In this document: piece by piece, positions 17,235 through 24,990 of the stretch
Position numbering within the stretch: position 1 is the first letter of the stretch
How the letters are laid out: each line of letters begins with the position of its first letter
Notes under the pieces: model-generated
The model's input: the letters and a program-made list of their open reading frames with translations, nothing else
Told to the model about the DNA's origin: nothing
Database searches by the model: none
Position numbers and translations under genes: made by a program
From: an uncultured Pirellulaceae bacterium
GTDB taxonomy: Bacteria; Planctomycetota; Planctomycetia; Pirellulales; Pirellulaceae
DNA length: 39,328 bases
Reading direction: 5' to 3'
Assembly: GCA_937928215.1 (NCBI GenBank)
Contig: CALFWL010000183.1
Location: forward strand, 1-39,328

Positions 17235-17531
17235 ATGTCAAACGCAATCGATCGAAAAACGGCGCTCCACGTTGGCAAACTGGCTCGGCTTGAGCTGACC
17301 GATGCCCAAGCAGATGCATCAGCAAAGCACTTGGCTTCCATCTTGAGCTACGTCGACCAGCTAGCTGAAGTCGAAGTCCCCGAAGATATCGAGCCGTTCT
17401 TCGGAGCCACCGAATCGGTCAACGCGGTTCGCGACGACGAAGTTCGCCCCAGCATGGATCGAGAAACGATTTTGAGGAACGCTCCCGATAGCGATGGCGA
17501 GTTCTATCGAGTGCCTCCTGTCTTTGGTTAA
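17235..17531 (+). CDS. gatC: Asp-tRNA(Asn)/Glu-tRNA(Gln) amidotransferase subunit C
   Basis: GatC is the small belt subunit that wraps around GatA and stabilises the GatCAB complex. The 98-residue protein has the normal length and the family pattern: KTALHVGKLARLELTDAQ at the N-terminus, LASILSYVDQLAEVEVPEDIEPF in the middle, and the conserved C-terminal VRDDEVRPSMDRETILRNAP with the closing FYRVPPVFG. It heads gatC-gatA-gatB; the gatA start lies 10 bases past the gatC stop. Transcription presumably starts in the short gap after the rpmB terminator. Confidence 0.95.
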   Translation: MSNAIDRKTALHVGKLARLELTDAQADASAKHLASILSYVDQLAEVEVPEDIEPFFGATESVNAVRDDEVRPSMDRETILRNAPDSDGEFYRVPPVFG

Positions 17532-17541
17532 TCAGAACAAA

Positions 17542-18996
17542 ATGGAAATCTCAAAACTATCGGCCTCGCAAATCGTTTCGCATATTGCAGCTGGCGAATT
17601 GACGGCGACCGACTGCACGCAACACTTTTTGAATGAGATTGAGCGAAAGGATCCAACGCTCAACTCTTACTTGCACGTCGCCAAAGAATCGGCGATTGAA
17701 ACGGCCCAGCAAATTGACGCTCGTCGATCCGCCGGCGAGTCACTGGGAGCGCTCGCGGGTCTTCCGGTTGCGGTCAAAGACGGCATCTGTACCAAGGGCA
17801 TTCGCACGACGGCTGCCTCAAAGATGCTCGAAAATTTCGTGCCGCCATTTGACGCGACCATCGTCCAGAAATTAACCGACGCCGACGCTATCGTGATCGG
17901 CAAGACGAACTTGGACGAGTTCGCGATGGGTAGCTCGACAGAGAACTCCGCGTTCGGTGCTACCAAGAATCCGTGGAATACCGACTGCGTGCCTGGCGGA
18001 TCGAGCGGTGGATCGGCCGCGTGCGTGGGGGCGGATCTGGCTCCCGTCTCAATCGGTTCGGACACGGGTGGCTCCATTCGGCAGCCGGCAGCCTTTTGCG
18101 GCGTGACCGGATTGAAACCTACCTACGGTCGAGTCAGTCGGTTCGGCTTGATCGCGTTTGCCAGCAGCCTCGATCAGATTGGCCCGTTCACTCGCACCGC
18201 TCAGGACGCAGCTTTAACGATGAACGTCATTGGCGGCCACTGCGAAAGGGATTCAACTTCCGCTCGAGAAGATCTACCTGATTTCAGCAGCAAGCTCGAC
18301 CAATCACTCAGTGGTGTTCGAATCGGAATTTGCAAAGAACATTTCGAATCGGGCTTGCCGGATGACATTCGAAAATCGATGGATGAGTCGATCAGCGTGT
18401 TGAAATCGCTTGGAGCAACAACCGTTGAAATCAGCTTGCCTCATTCCAAGTACGGAATCGCGGCTTACTACGTGATCGCGTCCTCCGAAGCGTCAGGCAA
18501 TCTCGCACGGTACGACGGAGTGCGATACACCATGCGATTCGAAGCGGACAACTTGAACAAGATGTACGGTTTGACTCGGACCGAGGGATTTGGCGACGAA
18601 GTCCGGCGACGAATCATGCTGGGCACCTACGCCTTAAGCAGCGGTTACTACGACGCTTACTACGTGAAGGCATCAAAGGTCCGCCGCTTGATCAAGAACG
18701 ACTACACAAAAGCGTTCGAAAGCTGCGACGTGATTCTCGGGCCAACCGCGCCATCGACCGCGTTCAAGTTTGGGGAACACACGACGGATCCGTTAACGAT
18801 GTATCTTGCCGACATTTTTACGGTCACAGCGAACCTTGCCGGCCTGCCCGGAATCTCGATCCCGTGCGGCTTCAGTGATGGGATGCCGATCGGATTGCAG
18901 CTGCAGGGCAAATCGTTCGACGAAGCGACACTGTTGCAGATTGCACATCAGTTCCAGCAACAGACGGACTGGCACTCGCGGAGACCCCAAGCGTGA
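17542..18996 (+). CDS. gatA: Asp-tRNA(Asn)/Glu-tRNA(Gln) amidotransferase subunit A
   Basis: GatA hydrolyses glutamine and supplies ammonia through a tunnel to GatB, for amidation of mischarged Glu-tRNA(Gln) and, where needed, Asp-tRNA(Asn). It is an amidase-signature enzyme. The 484-residue protein keeps the Ser-cisSer-Lys triad at the canonical positions: K79 (VAVKDGI), S154 (PGGSSGGSAA) and S178 (SDTGGSIRQ). ATG 17542 is preferred over an in-frame codon at 17494 inside gatC, because homologues begin near MEISKLSASQ. Its TGA overlaps the gatB GTG (GTGA), so the two are probably coupled in translation. Confidence 0.97.
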   Translation: MEISKLSASQIVSHIAAGELTATDCTQHFLNEIERKDPTLNSYLHVAKESAIETAQQIDARRSAGESLGALAGLPVAVKDGICTKGIRTTAASKMLENFVPPFDATIVQKLTDADAIVIGKTNLDEFAMGSSTENSAFGATKNPWNTDCVPGGSSGGSAACVGADLAPVSIGSDTGGSIRQPAAFCGVTGLKPTYGRVSRFGLIAFASSLDQIGPFTRTAQDAALTMNVIGGHCERDSTSAREDLPDFSSKLDQSLSGVRIGICKEHFESGLPDDIRKSMDESISVLKSLGATTVEISLPHSKYGIAAYYVIASSEASGNLARYDGVRYTMRFEADNLNKMYGLTRTEGFGDEVRRRIMLGTYALSSGYYDAYYVKASKVRRLIKNDYTKAFESCDVILGPTAPSTAFKFGEHTTDPLTMYLADIFTVTANLAGLPGISIPCGFSDGMPIGLQLQGKSFDEATLLQIAHQFQQQTDWHSRRPQA

Positions 18997-20510
18997 ACAC
19001 GAACACTCAAATTTCAGCCGCCGACCGCGAAGCCGTGACCGCCGCCGAGGTGACGACGATCATCGGGCTTGAGGTTCACGTTCAGCTTCAAACAAAATCA
19101 AAATTGTTTTGTGGCTGCAGCACGCTGTTTGGCCAGGAACCGAACACGCAAACTTGCCCGGTTTGCACAGGGATGCCCGGTTCGCTGCCGGTTCTGAACA
19201 AGCAGGCGTTGAAGCTATCGATCAAAACAGGGCTGGCTCTGAATTGTGAAATCGCCAAGCACACGAAATGGGATCGCAAAAACTATTTCTACCCGGATTT
19301 GCCCAAGGGTTATCAAATCAGCCAGCTCGATCAGCCAATTTGCGGAGTCGGCTACCTCGACATTTCCGATTCTGACGGAGCCTTTGAACCCAAACGGGTC
19401 GAAATCGAACGGGCTCATCTAGAGGAGGACGCGGGCAAAAGTTCGCACGATGAATCGGGCCGTGGCGGCAAATCGAAGATCGATCTCAACCGAACCGGCA
19501 CGCCGTTGTTGGAAATTGTGACTCGTCCGGATATGCGTTCGGCGGCCGAAGCCAAAGCATTTTTGCAGTCGCTGAAGATGATCCTGACCTACATCGAAGT
19601 TTCCGATTGCAACATGCAAGAGGGAAGCCTTCGCTGCGACGGGAACATTAACCTGCACATCAACGTGGGCGGACAGAAAATCGCCACGCCGATCGTCGAG
19701 ATCAAAAATATGAACAGCTTCCGCGCGGCCGAAAGAGCGTTGGACTACGAGGTCAAGCGACAACTGGCCGAGTGGAAGGAAACGGGCGGCACGATCGAGG
19801 GTGCTCCCAAACGCACTTTTGGCTGGGATGACCAAGCCGAAGTCACGATCGCTCAACGTGAAAAAGAAGAAGCCGCCGACTATCGGTACTTCCCCGACCC
19901 TGATCTGATCGCGGTCGTCACAACGGATGAACAAATCGATGCGATCCGCGAAGAAATCGGGACGCTGCCTTCGCGACTGCGAAATGATTTGGTTAGAGAA
20001 CACCAACTGAGCGAATACGACGCGAACGTTTTGGTCAATCAGGGCAGGGGAGTGGTTGATTATTTCCTGTCGGTCGCCAAGACTTGCGACAACAGCAAGC
20101 TGGCGATCAATTGGGTGAATCAAGAAGTATTGCGGCACTTGAACGAAACGAACAGCGCGATCGATCAATACCCAATTGGATCGGACGGCATGGGTGACTT
20201 GCTCAAGCGAATCACTGACGGGGATCTTGATCAGACTCGCGGCAAGGACGTGCTGTCTGCCATGATGGAAGACTCCATCGACGCGGCGGCTGCCATCGAA
20301 AAACTGGGCATCCGTCAGGTCGATAGCAGCGAACTTGATTCACTCTGTCAGCAACTGCTTGACGCCAACCCAAAAGTGGTCGCTCAGGTGCAAGAAGGCA
20401 AAGTCAAAGCGTTGGGCGCTTTGGTCGGTCAAGCCCGCAAGATCAACCCGAACGTTAATCCGGGAACGTTGCAAGCGAACCTCCGAAAAATGCTGGGCGT
20501 GGACGGATAA
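18993..20510 (+). CDS. gatB: Asp-tRNA(Asn)/Glu-tRNA(Gln) amidotransferase subunit B
   Basis: GatB phosphorylates the misacylated amino acid with ATP and amidates it with ammonia from GatA. The 505-residue product begins at a GTG that overlaps the gatA stop. It has the N-terminal kinase cradle with IIGLEVHVQLQTKSKLFCGC, four zinc cysteines (C40, C42, C55, C58), GMPGSLPVLN, and RKNYFYPDLPKGYQISQ. Further on are HLEEDAGKS, LNRTGTPLLEIVT, DCNMQEGSLRCDGNIN, and RYFPDPDL. The C-terminal helical YqeY-like tail ends GALVGQARKINPNVNPGTLQANLRKML, binding the tRNA. The complete gatCAB operon suggests dependence on the indirect route for at least Gln-tRNA. Confidence 0.97.
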   Translation: MNTNTQISAADREAVTAAEVTTIIGLEVHVQLQTKSKLFCGCSTLFGQEPNTQTCPVCTGMPGSLPVLNKQALKLSIKTGLALNCEIAKHTKWDRKNYFYPDLPKGYQISQLDQPICGVGYLDISDSDGAFEPKRVEIERAHLEEDAGKSSHDESGRGGKSKIDLNRTGTPLLEIVTRPDMRSAAEAKAFLQSLKMILTYIEVSDCNMQEGSLRCDGNINLHINVGGQKIATPIVEIKNMNSFRAAERALDYEVKRQLAEWKETGGTIEGAPKRTFGWDDQAEVTIAQREKEEAADYRYFPDPDLIAVVTTDEQIDAIREEIGTLPSRLRNDLVREHQLSEYDANVLVNQGRGVVDYFLSVAKTCDNSKLAINWVNQEVLRHLNETNSAIDQYPIGSDGMGDLLKRITDGDLDQTRGKDVLSAMMEDSIDAAAAIEKLGIRQVDSSELDSLCQQLLDANPKVVAQVQEGKVKALGALVGQARKINPNVNPGTLQANLRKMLGVDG

Positions 20511-20524
20511 CCAAGCGAAAGGAA

Positions 20525-20549
20525 GAAGCCTGACATTACTGTCGGCTTC
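20525..20549 (+). terminator. Likely terminator of gatCAB
   Basis: GAAGCC, a bulged T, GACA, a TTAC loop, TGTC and GGCTTC form a ten-pair hairpin starting 14 bases after the gatB stop, followed by a weak T-rich run (CATTCTTT). Shape and position fit a rho-independent terminator with an imperfect T-tract. Confidence 0.65.
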
Positions 20550-20773
20550 CATTCTTTGCAGCAACTACGCGCGCCGGAGCGTGGAAACCAGTCCCTCCCC
20601 AGCATCCAACGGGCCAGAATACGAGTTCAACTCGCCAGCGAGTGAATCGAAACGCGTTGCCCCTTCCAACTCTCGGACGATGTTCGATTCGTTTGGGAAG
20701 AGAATAGATGCCCATCTTGCAAACTTTGCTACCCGTCTCGCGATCGTCAGTCGCAAACGGCGGTTGATCAACG
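20550..20773. other. Intergenic remainder between gatB and the dispersed repeat
   Basis: Part of the 392-base gap between gatB and the PhyH gene. Short frames on both strands (20536-20817 minus, 20335-20778 plus) have no recognisable features and one runs through gatB out of frame. The notable content of the gap is the gatB terminator to the left and the dispersed repeat to the right. Confidence 0.35.
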
Positions 20774-20880
20774 CGTAAGGAGCGTTCGACAAATAAGTGT
20801 CGCCTTTCGCTCCGCAAAAGTTGCGTGAAACGTTGCTTTCGCGGAGCGAAAGACGACTTTAATAAACCGCTCGGTCCTAA
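20774..20880 (-). repeat. Dispersed palindromic repeat, copy 1
   Basis: Read on the minus strand this copy starts TTAGGACCGAGCGGTTTA at 20880 and ends near 20774. It matches copy 2 (31011-31129, plus strand) over its whole length at roughly 85% by eye, apart from one 12-base insertion in copy 2. It contains two TTTCGC/GCGAAA palindromic modules (20802-20815 and 20837-20852, loops of the GGA/TCC type) that can pair with each other over 11 bp. It begins 22 bases beyond the PhyH stop codon. No coding capacity is evident, so it behaves like a MITE- or REP-like element. Confidence 0.8.
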
Positions 20881-20902
20881 TCGAAAACGATGACGAGAAC
20901 GC

Positions 20903-21943
20903 TCAAGTGGTTCGACGCAGCTCGTTCAGAACAGCAATCGCCGTTTCACGCTGCGGACTTTCATTCTCTCGATCAGCAATTCTTTGCAAGTGCAGCTTTG
21001 CTCGATCGTCTCCGCTTTTGGCCAGTTCAATCGCTTCGTCAAACGCGGCGTCTACAAAAGACGTGATCTTTGCGTGAACAGGGTTATCGTAACGTTGCCA
21101 GTAATATTGATTCGAATCGTTCGGCCAATCCGCGTAAACTTCGTCCCACGTTAATGGGCTCATGGTCGACAGGTGAGGCGTCAGCATGTGGTCGGCCACA
21201 GGGTCGCCAATTTTTTGATATCGATTGTCCAAAGAAACTCGCAGACGATCCTCTGTGATGTTCGGAAGAGCTTTGTGGACAGTCAGAGCTGGAAAAATCA
21301 AAGTGTCACCGACCTCGTAATCAGTCGTCACCCATTCCAGATCAGCGAATTCAGCGTGACGGTTGGTGTCCAGATTCAGGCTTCCCGCGCCGAGCGAAAA
21401 CTGGTGGTCGAGGACACGACCGATTTTGTGAGAGCCATGGAGAACGGCCAAGCCGCCGAGTTCACGCGGGCAATCGCCGATGGGACTCCAGCAGGTTAGG
21501 TTATCGATTGTCCCTTGAAAGTGAACGAAGTCCTGGTGGGTTGGTGTCGTATGCTGAGTGTATTTTGGGAACCAGAGTCGAGCGACCTTCTGCGGCAGCG
21601 GCATCATTGGGCTGCCCGTAATGCGTTCGAGAACAGTCATCAATTCGTGGCAATGAGCAATTTCATGAAACGATTGCAGGCGATAAACCTGATGATAGAC
21701 ATCGGTGTATCCGGGATCGCCTTCGGTGCTGCGAGCGTCGCAGTTGGCGATCCCGTCCATCGGATCCGTTCCCGCGACCAGCCAGCCTCCCTGTTTCATT
21801 ATCGTCAGCATTTCACGACGCAGGTGAAGCAAGCGGTCCTCGTCCAGCAGCTTCCGAATGAACAGGTATCCGTCCTCGTCGAGCCGCCGTTCCAATTCGA
21901 CCGCGTTGTTCACAACGTCGCTGGAGTCTCTGAGTTCATTCAT
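20903..21943 (-). CDS. Phytanoyl-CoA dioxygenase (PhyH) family protein
   Basis: This is a predicted Fe(II)/2-oxoglutarate-dependent oxygenase of the PhyH group. From ATG 21943 it has 346 residues; an in-frame TTG at 21973 would add ten. The iron triad is visible as H136-x-D138 (TPTHQDFVHF) and distal H223 (LTVHKALPN), with R233 (DRLRVSLDNRY) as the 2-oxoglutarate anchor. DEDGYLFIRKLLDEDRL near residue 23 is the usual family start, and VLHGSHKIG lies between the metal ligands. The C-terminal 60 residues are helical (FDEAIELAKSGDDRAKLHL) and may be a small extra domain. There are no biosynthetic neighbours, so the substrate is open. The tRNA-Leu(UAG) lies upstream on the same strand. Confidence 0.87.
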   Translation of the reverse strand: MNELRDSSDVVNNAVELERRLDEDGYLFIRKLLDEDRLLHLRREMLTIMKQGGWLVAGTDPMDGIANCDARSTEGDPGYTDVYHQVYRLQSFHEIAHCHELMTVLERITGSPMMPLPQKVARLWFPKYTQHTTPTHQDFVHFQGTIDNLTCWSPIGDCPRELGGLAVLHGSHKIGRVLDHQFSLGAGSLNLDTNRHAEFADLEWVTTDYEVGDTLIFPALTVHKALPNITEDRLRVSLDNRYQKIGDPVADHMLTPHLSTMSPLTWDEVYADWPNDSNQYYWQRYDNPVHAKITSFVDAAFDEAIELAKSGDDRAKLHLQRIADRENESPQRETAIAVLNELRRTT

Positions 21944-22114
21944 GGTACATTCCGTTTTTCCAACATCAGACAAGCAATAACTCGCGAAGAAACAAGGTGC
22001 AGAATTGATTCAGCGAACTTGAAGCAATGGCCCGTCTATCGATCAAACCGAATAACATAATGTTTTGTGAGTCATGAATGGGGTACGGGCTCGAAAATCC
22101 GCTAAATTACCGAA

Positions 22115-22133
22115 CCGACAGCTTGGCTGTCGG
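22115..22133. repeat. Perfect 8-bp hairpin CCGACAGC-TTG-GCTGTCGG
   Basis: A perfect 8-bp stem with a three-base loop lies between the PhyH start and the tRNA terminator. The flanking GGCCGTCC and the compact stem are reminiscent of short palindromic intergenic repeats in planctomycetes, from memory. There is no T-run, so it is not a standard terminator; it could be a regulatory hairpin in the PhyH leader. Confidence 0.55.
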
Positions 22134-22143
22134 CCGTCCTATG

Positions 22144-22174
22144 AAAAAAACCGACCTGAAATGAATCAGGCCGG
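22144..22174 (-). terminator. Terminator of tRNA-Leu(UAG)
   Basis: On the minus strand CCGGCCTGA / TCAGGTCGG form a 9-bp stem with one G-U pair and a six-base loop, followed by seven T residues (plus-strand AAAAAAA, 22144-22150). It begins seven bases after the tRNA 3' end. Confidence 0.87.
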
Positions 22175-22180
22175 CTCTAG

Positions 22181-22264
22181 TGGGGATGACAGGAATTGAA
22201 CCTGCACGTCCGTAAGGACACTAGATCCTAAATCTAGCGCGTCTGCCAATTCCGCCACATCCCC
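22181..22264 (-). tRNA. tRNA-Leu (anticodon UAG)
   Basis: The 84-base minus-strand gene folds as a class II tRNA. The acceptor stem is GGGGATG / CATCCCC plus discriminator A; the D-arm contains GGCAGACGCG. The anticodon stem CTAGA/TCTAG encloses loop TTTAGGA with anticodon TAG, reading CUA (and CUN) leucine codons. The variable arm TGTCCTTACGGACG is long and paired as expected for leucine, and the T-arm has GGTTCAATTCC. CCA is not encoded, so the nucleotidyltransferase must add it. A strong terminator follows. Confidence 0.96.
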
Positions 22265-22379
22265 ATGCGCCTCTTTGGCTGCGAATATCGTAAACTAAGG
22301 CCTCTGAAGGGGAAAGTCGAAATTGTGAAAACTGGGGCCGTTGCCCATGATGTTCCCTTGTTTTCTATGAGGCATTGCC

Positions 22380-24287
22380 ATGATCCATTTATTGCTCAAT
22401 CGGCCGGCTCGCGATGAAAAGCGGGGTATCGGGCTGCGGTTTGGTTTGATTTGGGGGGTGATGCTAATCTGCTGCACAATTTCAAGTGACACGGTCGCCC
22501 AAGATGTAAAAATTTTGTCTTCGAACAAACTTCAGGGGGTCGTTCGAGACCTGTCGCCTGGGAAGATGACGATTGTGGATGACCAGGGTGTGGCTCATGC
22601 GGTTAAGGTTCAAAACGCGGGTGAGACTGCCGTAATCTTGGGTGGGCGGCGAATTCGATTTCCGGCAAAGATCCGTGCGTCGGGAGCCTTATCGATCGAA
22701 TTGGCGGAGCCGGGGATGGTCGTGCAAATCAAGGTCGCCGCTAACCGAAATGGAAAAATTCAAGATCCTGTCTCGCAGCTGAAACTTGTCGCGGCAAAGG
22801 ATCCGAAACTTGACCATCAGTTTGAAACGCAGCCGAAAACGGGAAAAGATTTTCAGCTTTGTCAGATCACGGGGCGAATCATATCGTTGCAACGAAACCA
22901 AATCCGGCTTGCGATACCGGATTCGGACTTGAATCGTAAACAATGGGTGTCGTTCAAGTTGGCCGAGGATGCCAAGTTGCAGGTCGATGAAGATCGATTG
23001 GATCGAGTTCAAGGTGGCGACAAAGTGATTTCGGCGACGGTCGTCAAGATGTCGACGGGTGAACTCGCGGTTCGCGAAATCGAGATCGAAATTACCGCGC
23101 CGCGGCAACGAGCGACTCGTTCGTTTCACGATCAGTTGGAGCAACGGTTTTCGCATTTGAGTGATACGTCGATGGCACCGCGTGAGTTGCGGTCAGATCA
23201 CTTCGTGCTGTATACCGATATCTCTGACCGGAGTGCTCAAGTTTTGCTGGCCAAGCTGGAGGTCATGCATGAACTGATTGGAAAGTACTTTCGCAAGACT
23301 CCGCGGCAACCGGTGGTTTGCTACGTTGTCCGTGACCTCAAGCAGTGGCCGCCCGGACGATTGGCTCCAGAAGGCGTTGCCAAAATCGCGGAAGGCGCGG
23401 GCGTCACGGTTTATCGAACGCTTCGTTCGCAAGGACGGGTCGAGTCGACGGTGTACTCGTGTCCTGATCATGGCGTTTGCCAACACGAGGCCGTTCATGC
23501 GTTCTGCGCGCTAACGTTTGGCGGCACTGGGCCGGTTTGGTTTGCTGAGGGGATGGCCGAGATGGGACAGTACTGGAAACCGAATCAGAAAGCGGTGGAT
23601 ATCAACCCAATTGTGATTCGGTACCTGCAAAATGCTAAGCCCAAACGAATGACGGAGATTGTTGCCGCGGGCCAGATCACGGGAGATTCATGGCAGGCCT
23701 ATGCCTGGCGATGGGCACTGTGTCATCTATTGGCCAGCAATCCGAACTATGCGAAACGGTTCAAACAGCTGGGTTTGAACTTGATGAATCAGCAAAATAA
23801 CGACAGCTTCGACAATGCGTTTGGCCCCGTCGCGGAGCATATTTCATTCGAGTATGACCAGTTTGTGCAGAATCTTGGCAACGGTTATCGAGTGGATCTG
23901 TGCGTTTGGGATTGGAAAACGCCCGCGAAGAAACTGTCTGCCTCAGGGCGTGTCAAAGCGAAGGTGGTCGCCCGCGGCGGCTGGCAGGCGACTCGACTAT
24001 GGGTCAATGAAGGCACATCGTACGAGCATCAGACAGAAGGAGCCTGGGGCATCGGGAAAGGTACTGAAGGGTTGTCTGCCGATGGAACGACAACCGGGGA
24101 AGGAAAGTTGATCGGTGTGCTGTTAAACAATTTCCAGTTAAGCAAGCCGTTCGAGTTGGGGACCCAAGGGGCGTGGATCGGGTCGGGTGAAGGGCAGCTG
24201 TACCTACGCTGCGATGACGCTTGGACTGAGCTGGAGGATAATTCGGGTGAGTTGGAGGTGACGTTCCGAAAGAGAGTGAACAAGTAG
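22380..24287 (+). CDS. Secreted gluzincin-type metallopeptidase with LecA-like C-terminal domain
   Basis: The 635-residue product has an N-terminal signal-like segment (about 19-41, LRFGLIWGVMLICCTISSDTVAQ), so it is probably exported. Two beta-rich segments that look like repeats of one another (about 45-135 and 155-240, GVVRDLSPGKMTIVDD and GRIISLQRNQIRLAIPD) are followed by a peptidase domain. That has zinc motif H369-E370-A-V-H373 and a downstream WFAEGMAE (E390) as the probable third ligand, the gluzincin pattern seen in DUF1570-like proteins. The final 120 residues (KVVARGGWQATRLW ... GEGKLIGVLL ... EGQLYLRCDDAWTELEDNSGELEVTF) resemble PA-IL/LecA-like sugar-binding jelly-roll domains. 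Substrate unknown. The lectin-like tail suggests binding to glycans. Confidence 0.78.
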   Translation: MIHLLLNRPARDEKRGIGLRFGLIWGVMLICCTISSDTVAQDVKILSSNKLQGVVRDLSPGKMTIVDDQGVAHAVKVQNAGETAVILGGRRIRFPAKIRASGALSIELAEPGMVVQIKVAANRNGKIQDPVSQLKLVAAKDPKLDHQFETQPKTGKDFQLCQITGRIISLQRNQIRLAIPDSDLNRKQWVSFKLAEDAKLQVDEDRLDRVQGGDKVISATVVKMSTGELAVREIEIEITAPRQRATRSFHDQLEQRFSHLSDTSMAPRELRSDHFVLYTDISDRSAQVLLAKLEVMHELIGKYFRKTPRQPVVCYVVRDLKQWPPGRLAPEGVAKIAEGAGVTVYRTLRSQGRVESTVYSCPDHGVCQHEAVHAFCALTFGGTGPVWFAEGMAEMGQYWKPNQKAVDINPIVIRYLQNAKPKRMTEIVAAGQITGDSWQAYAWRWALCHLLASNPNYAKRFKQLGLNLMNQQNNDSFDNAFGPVAEHISFEYDQFVQNLGNGYRVDLCVWDWKTPAKKLSASGRVKAKVVARGGWQATRLWVNEGTSYEHQTEGAWGIGKGTEGLSADGTTTGEGKLIGVLLNNFQLSKPFELGTQGAWIGSGEGQLYLRCDDAWTELEDNSGELEVTFRKRVNK

Positions 24288-24318
24288 TTGCTTCGGAAAC
24301 GCGTGGACGCCAACAGAA

Positions 24319-24347
24319 AAGCGAGATACGTTCGACGCATCTCGCTT
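24319..24347. terminator. Bidirectional terminator between the metallopeptidase gene and mscL
   Basis: AAGCGAGAT (24319-24327) and ATCTCGCTT (24339-24347) form a perfect 9-bp stem with an 11-base loop, about midway between two convergent stop codons (24287 and 24382). On the minus strand TTTTCTGTT follows, on the plus strand GACCTTGGTTTTT, so it probably serves both genes, better for mscL. Confidence 0.72.
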
Positions 24348-24381
24348 GACCTTGGTTTTTAGTATCGGTTGATGAGACGGC

Positions 24382-24768
24382 TTATTTCTTAGCCAATGCA
24401 TCACGGATCTCGGTGAGCAGTTGGATATCGGCTGGCGGTGGAGCGTCCTCTTCTGCTTTCTTCATCATACTCGACGCGACCTTCAGGGCGATGAAAATGA
24501 CGAAGGCGAGGATGGCGAAGTCGATCGTATTTTGCAGGAAGGTTCCCCAAGTTAGAAACGTCTCTTCTCCAGCGGCATTCTTGCCGATGCTGGACTTTAG
24601 TGATGACATGTCGGGCACGCCCGCGACAGCGGCGATCAGTGGGGTAATAATGTTATCGAGAAACGACTTGACAATAGCGGCGACCGCACCGCCCATCACA
24701 ATACCGACCGCCATGTCGATCAGATTGCCTTTGAAGGCGAAGTCTTTGAAGTCTTGAATGAAGCCCAT
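24382..24768 (-). CDS. mscL: Large-conductance mechanosensitive channel
   Basis: MscL is a homopentameric inner-membrane channel that opens under membrane tension to relieve hypoosmotic shock. The 128-residue protein shows the whole pattern: the amphipathic N-terminal MGFIQDFKDFAFKGN, TM1 with pore-lining NLIDMAVGIVMGGAVAAIVKSFLDNIITPLIA (15-46), a periplasmic loop (about 50-75), TM2 (DFAILAFVIFIALKVAS, 83-99), and the C-terminal helical bundle after a PPPADIQLLTEIRDAL segment. AAAGGA lies seven bases upstream of the ATG, one of the few clear ribosome binding sites here. The gene forms a single unit ending at the hairpin at 24319-24347. Confidence 0.97.
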   Translation of the reverse strand: MGFIQDFKDFAFKGNLIDMAVGIVMGGAVAAIVKSFLDNIITPLIAAVAGVPDMSSLKSSIGKNAAGEETFLTWGTFLQNTIDFAILAFVIFIALKVASSMMKKAEEDAPPPADIQLLTEIRDALAKK

Positions 24769-24990
24769 GGTAGGATCCTTTATGGTTTAGGTTGAGGCGA
24801 GGTAATTGGGAATGATCGCATGCGTGCTTGGAAGCGATGGCTTGTTATTGCCAGTAGCCTGCACGACTCGTGAAGAATCACAGCCACCATTCTGGTAATT
24901 CTTTGCGCCCGTGAGAATACCGATCTGCCTTAGAAACTACCCCAATCGGGTAATTTTTGGTGAACTGGAAGGCTTGCGAGTTCTGGGCGG

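Noticed and set aside
19419-20168. 249-codon minus-strand frame opposite gatB
   Set aside because: Shadow frame of a highly conserved gene; no independent evidence.
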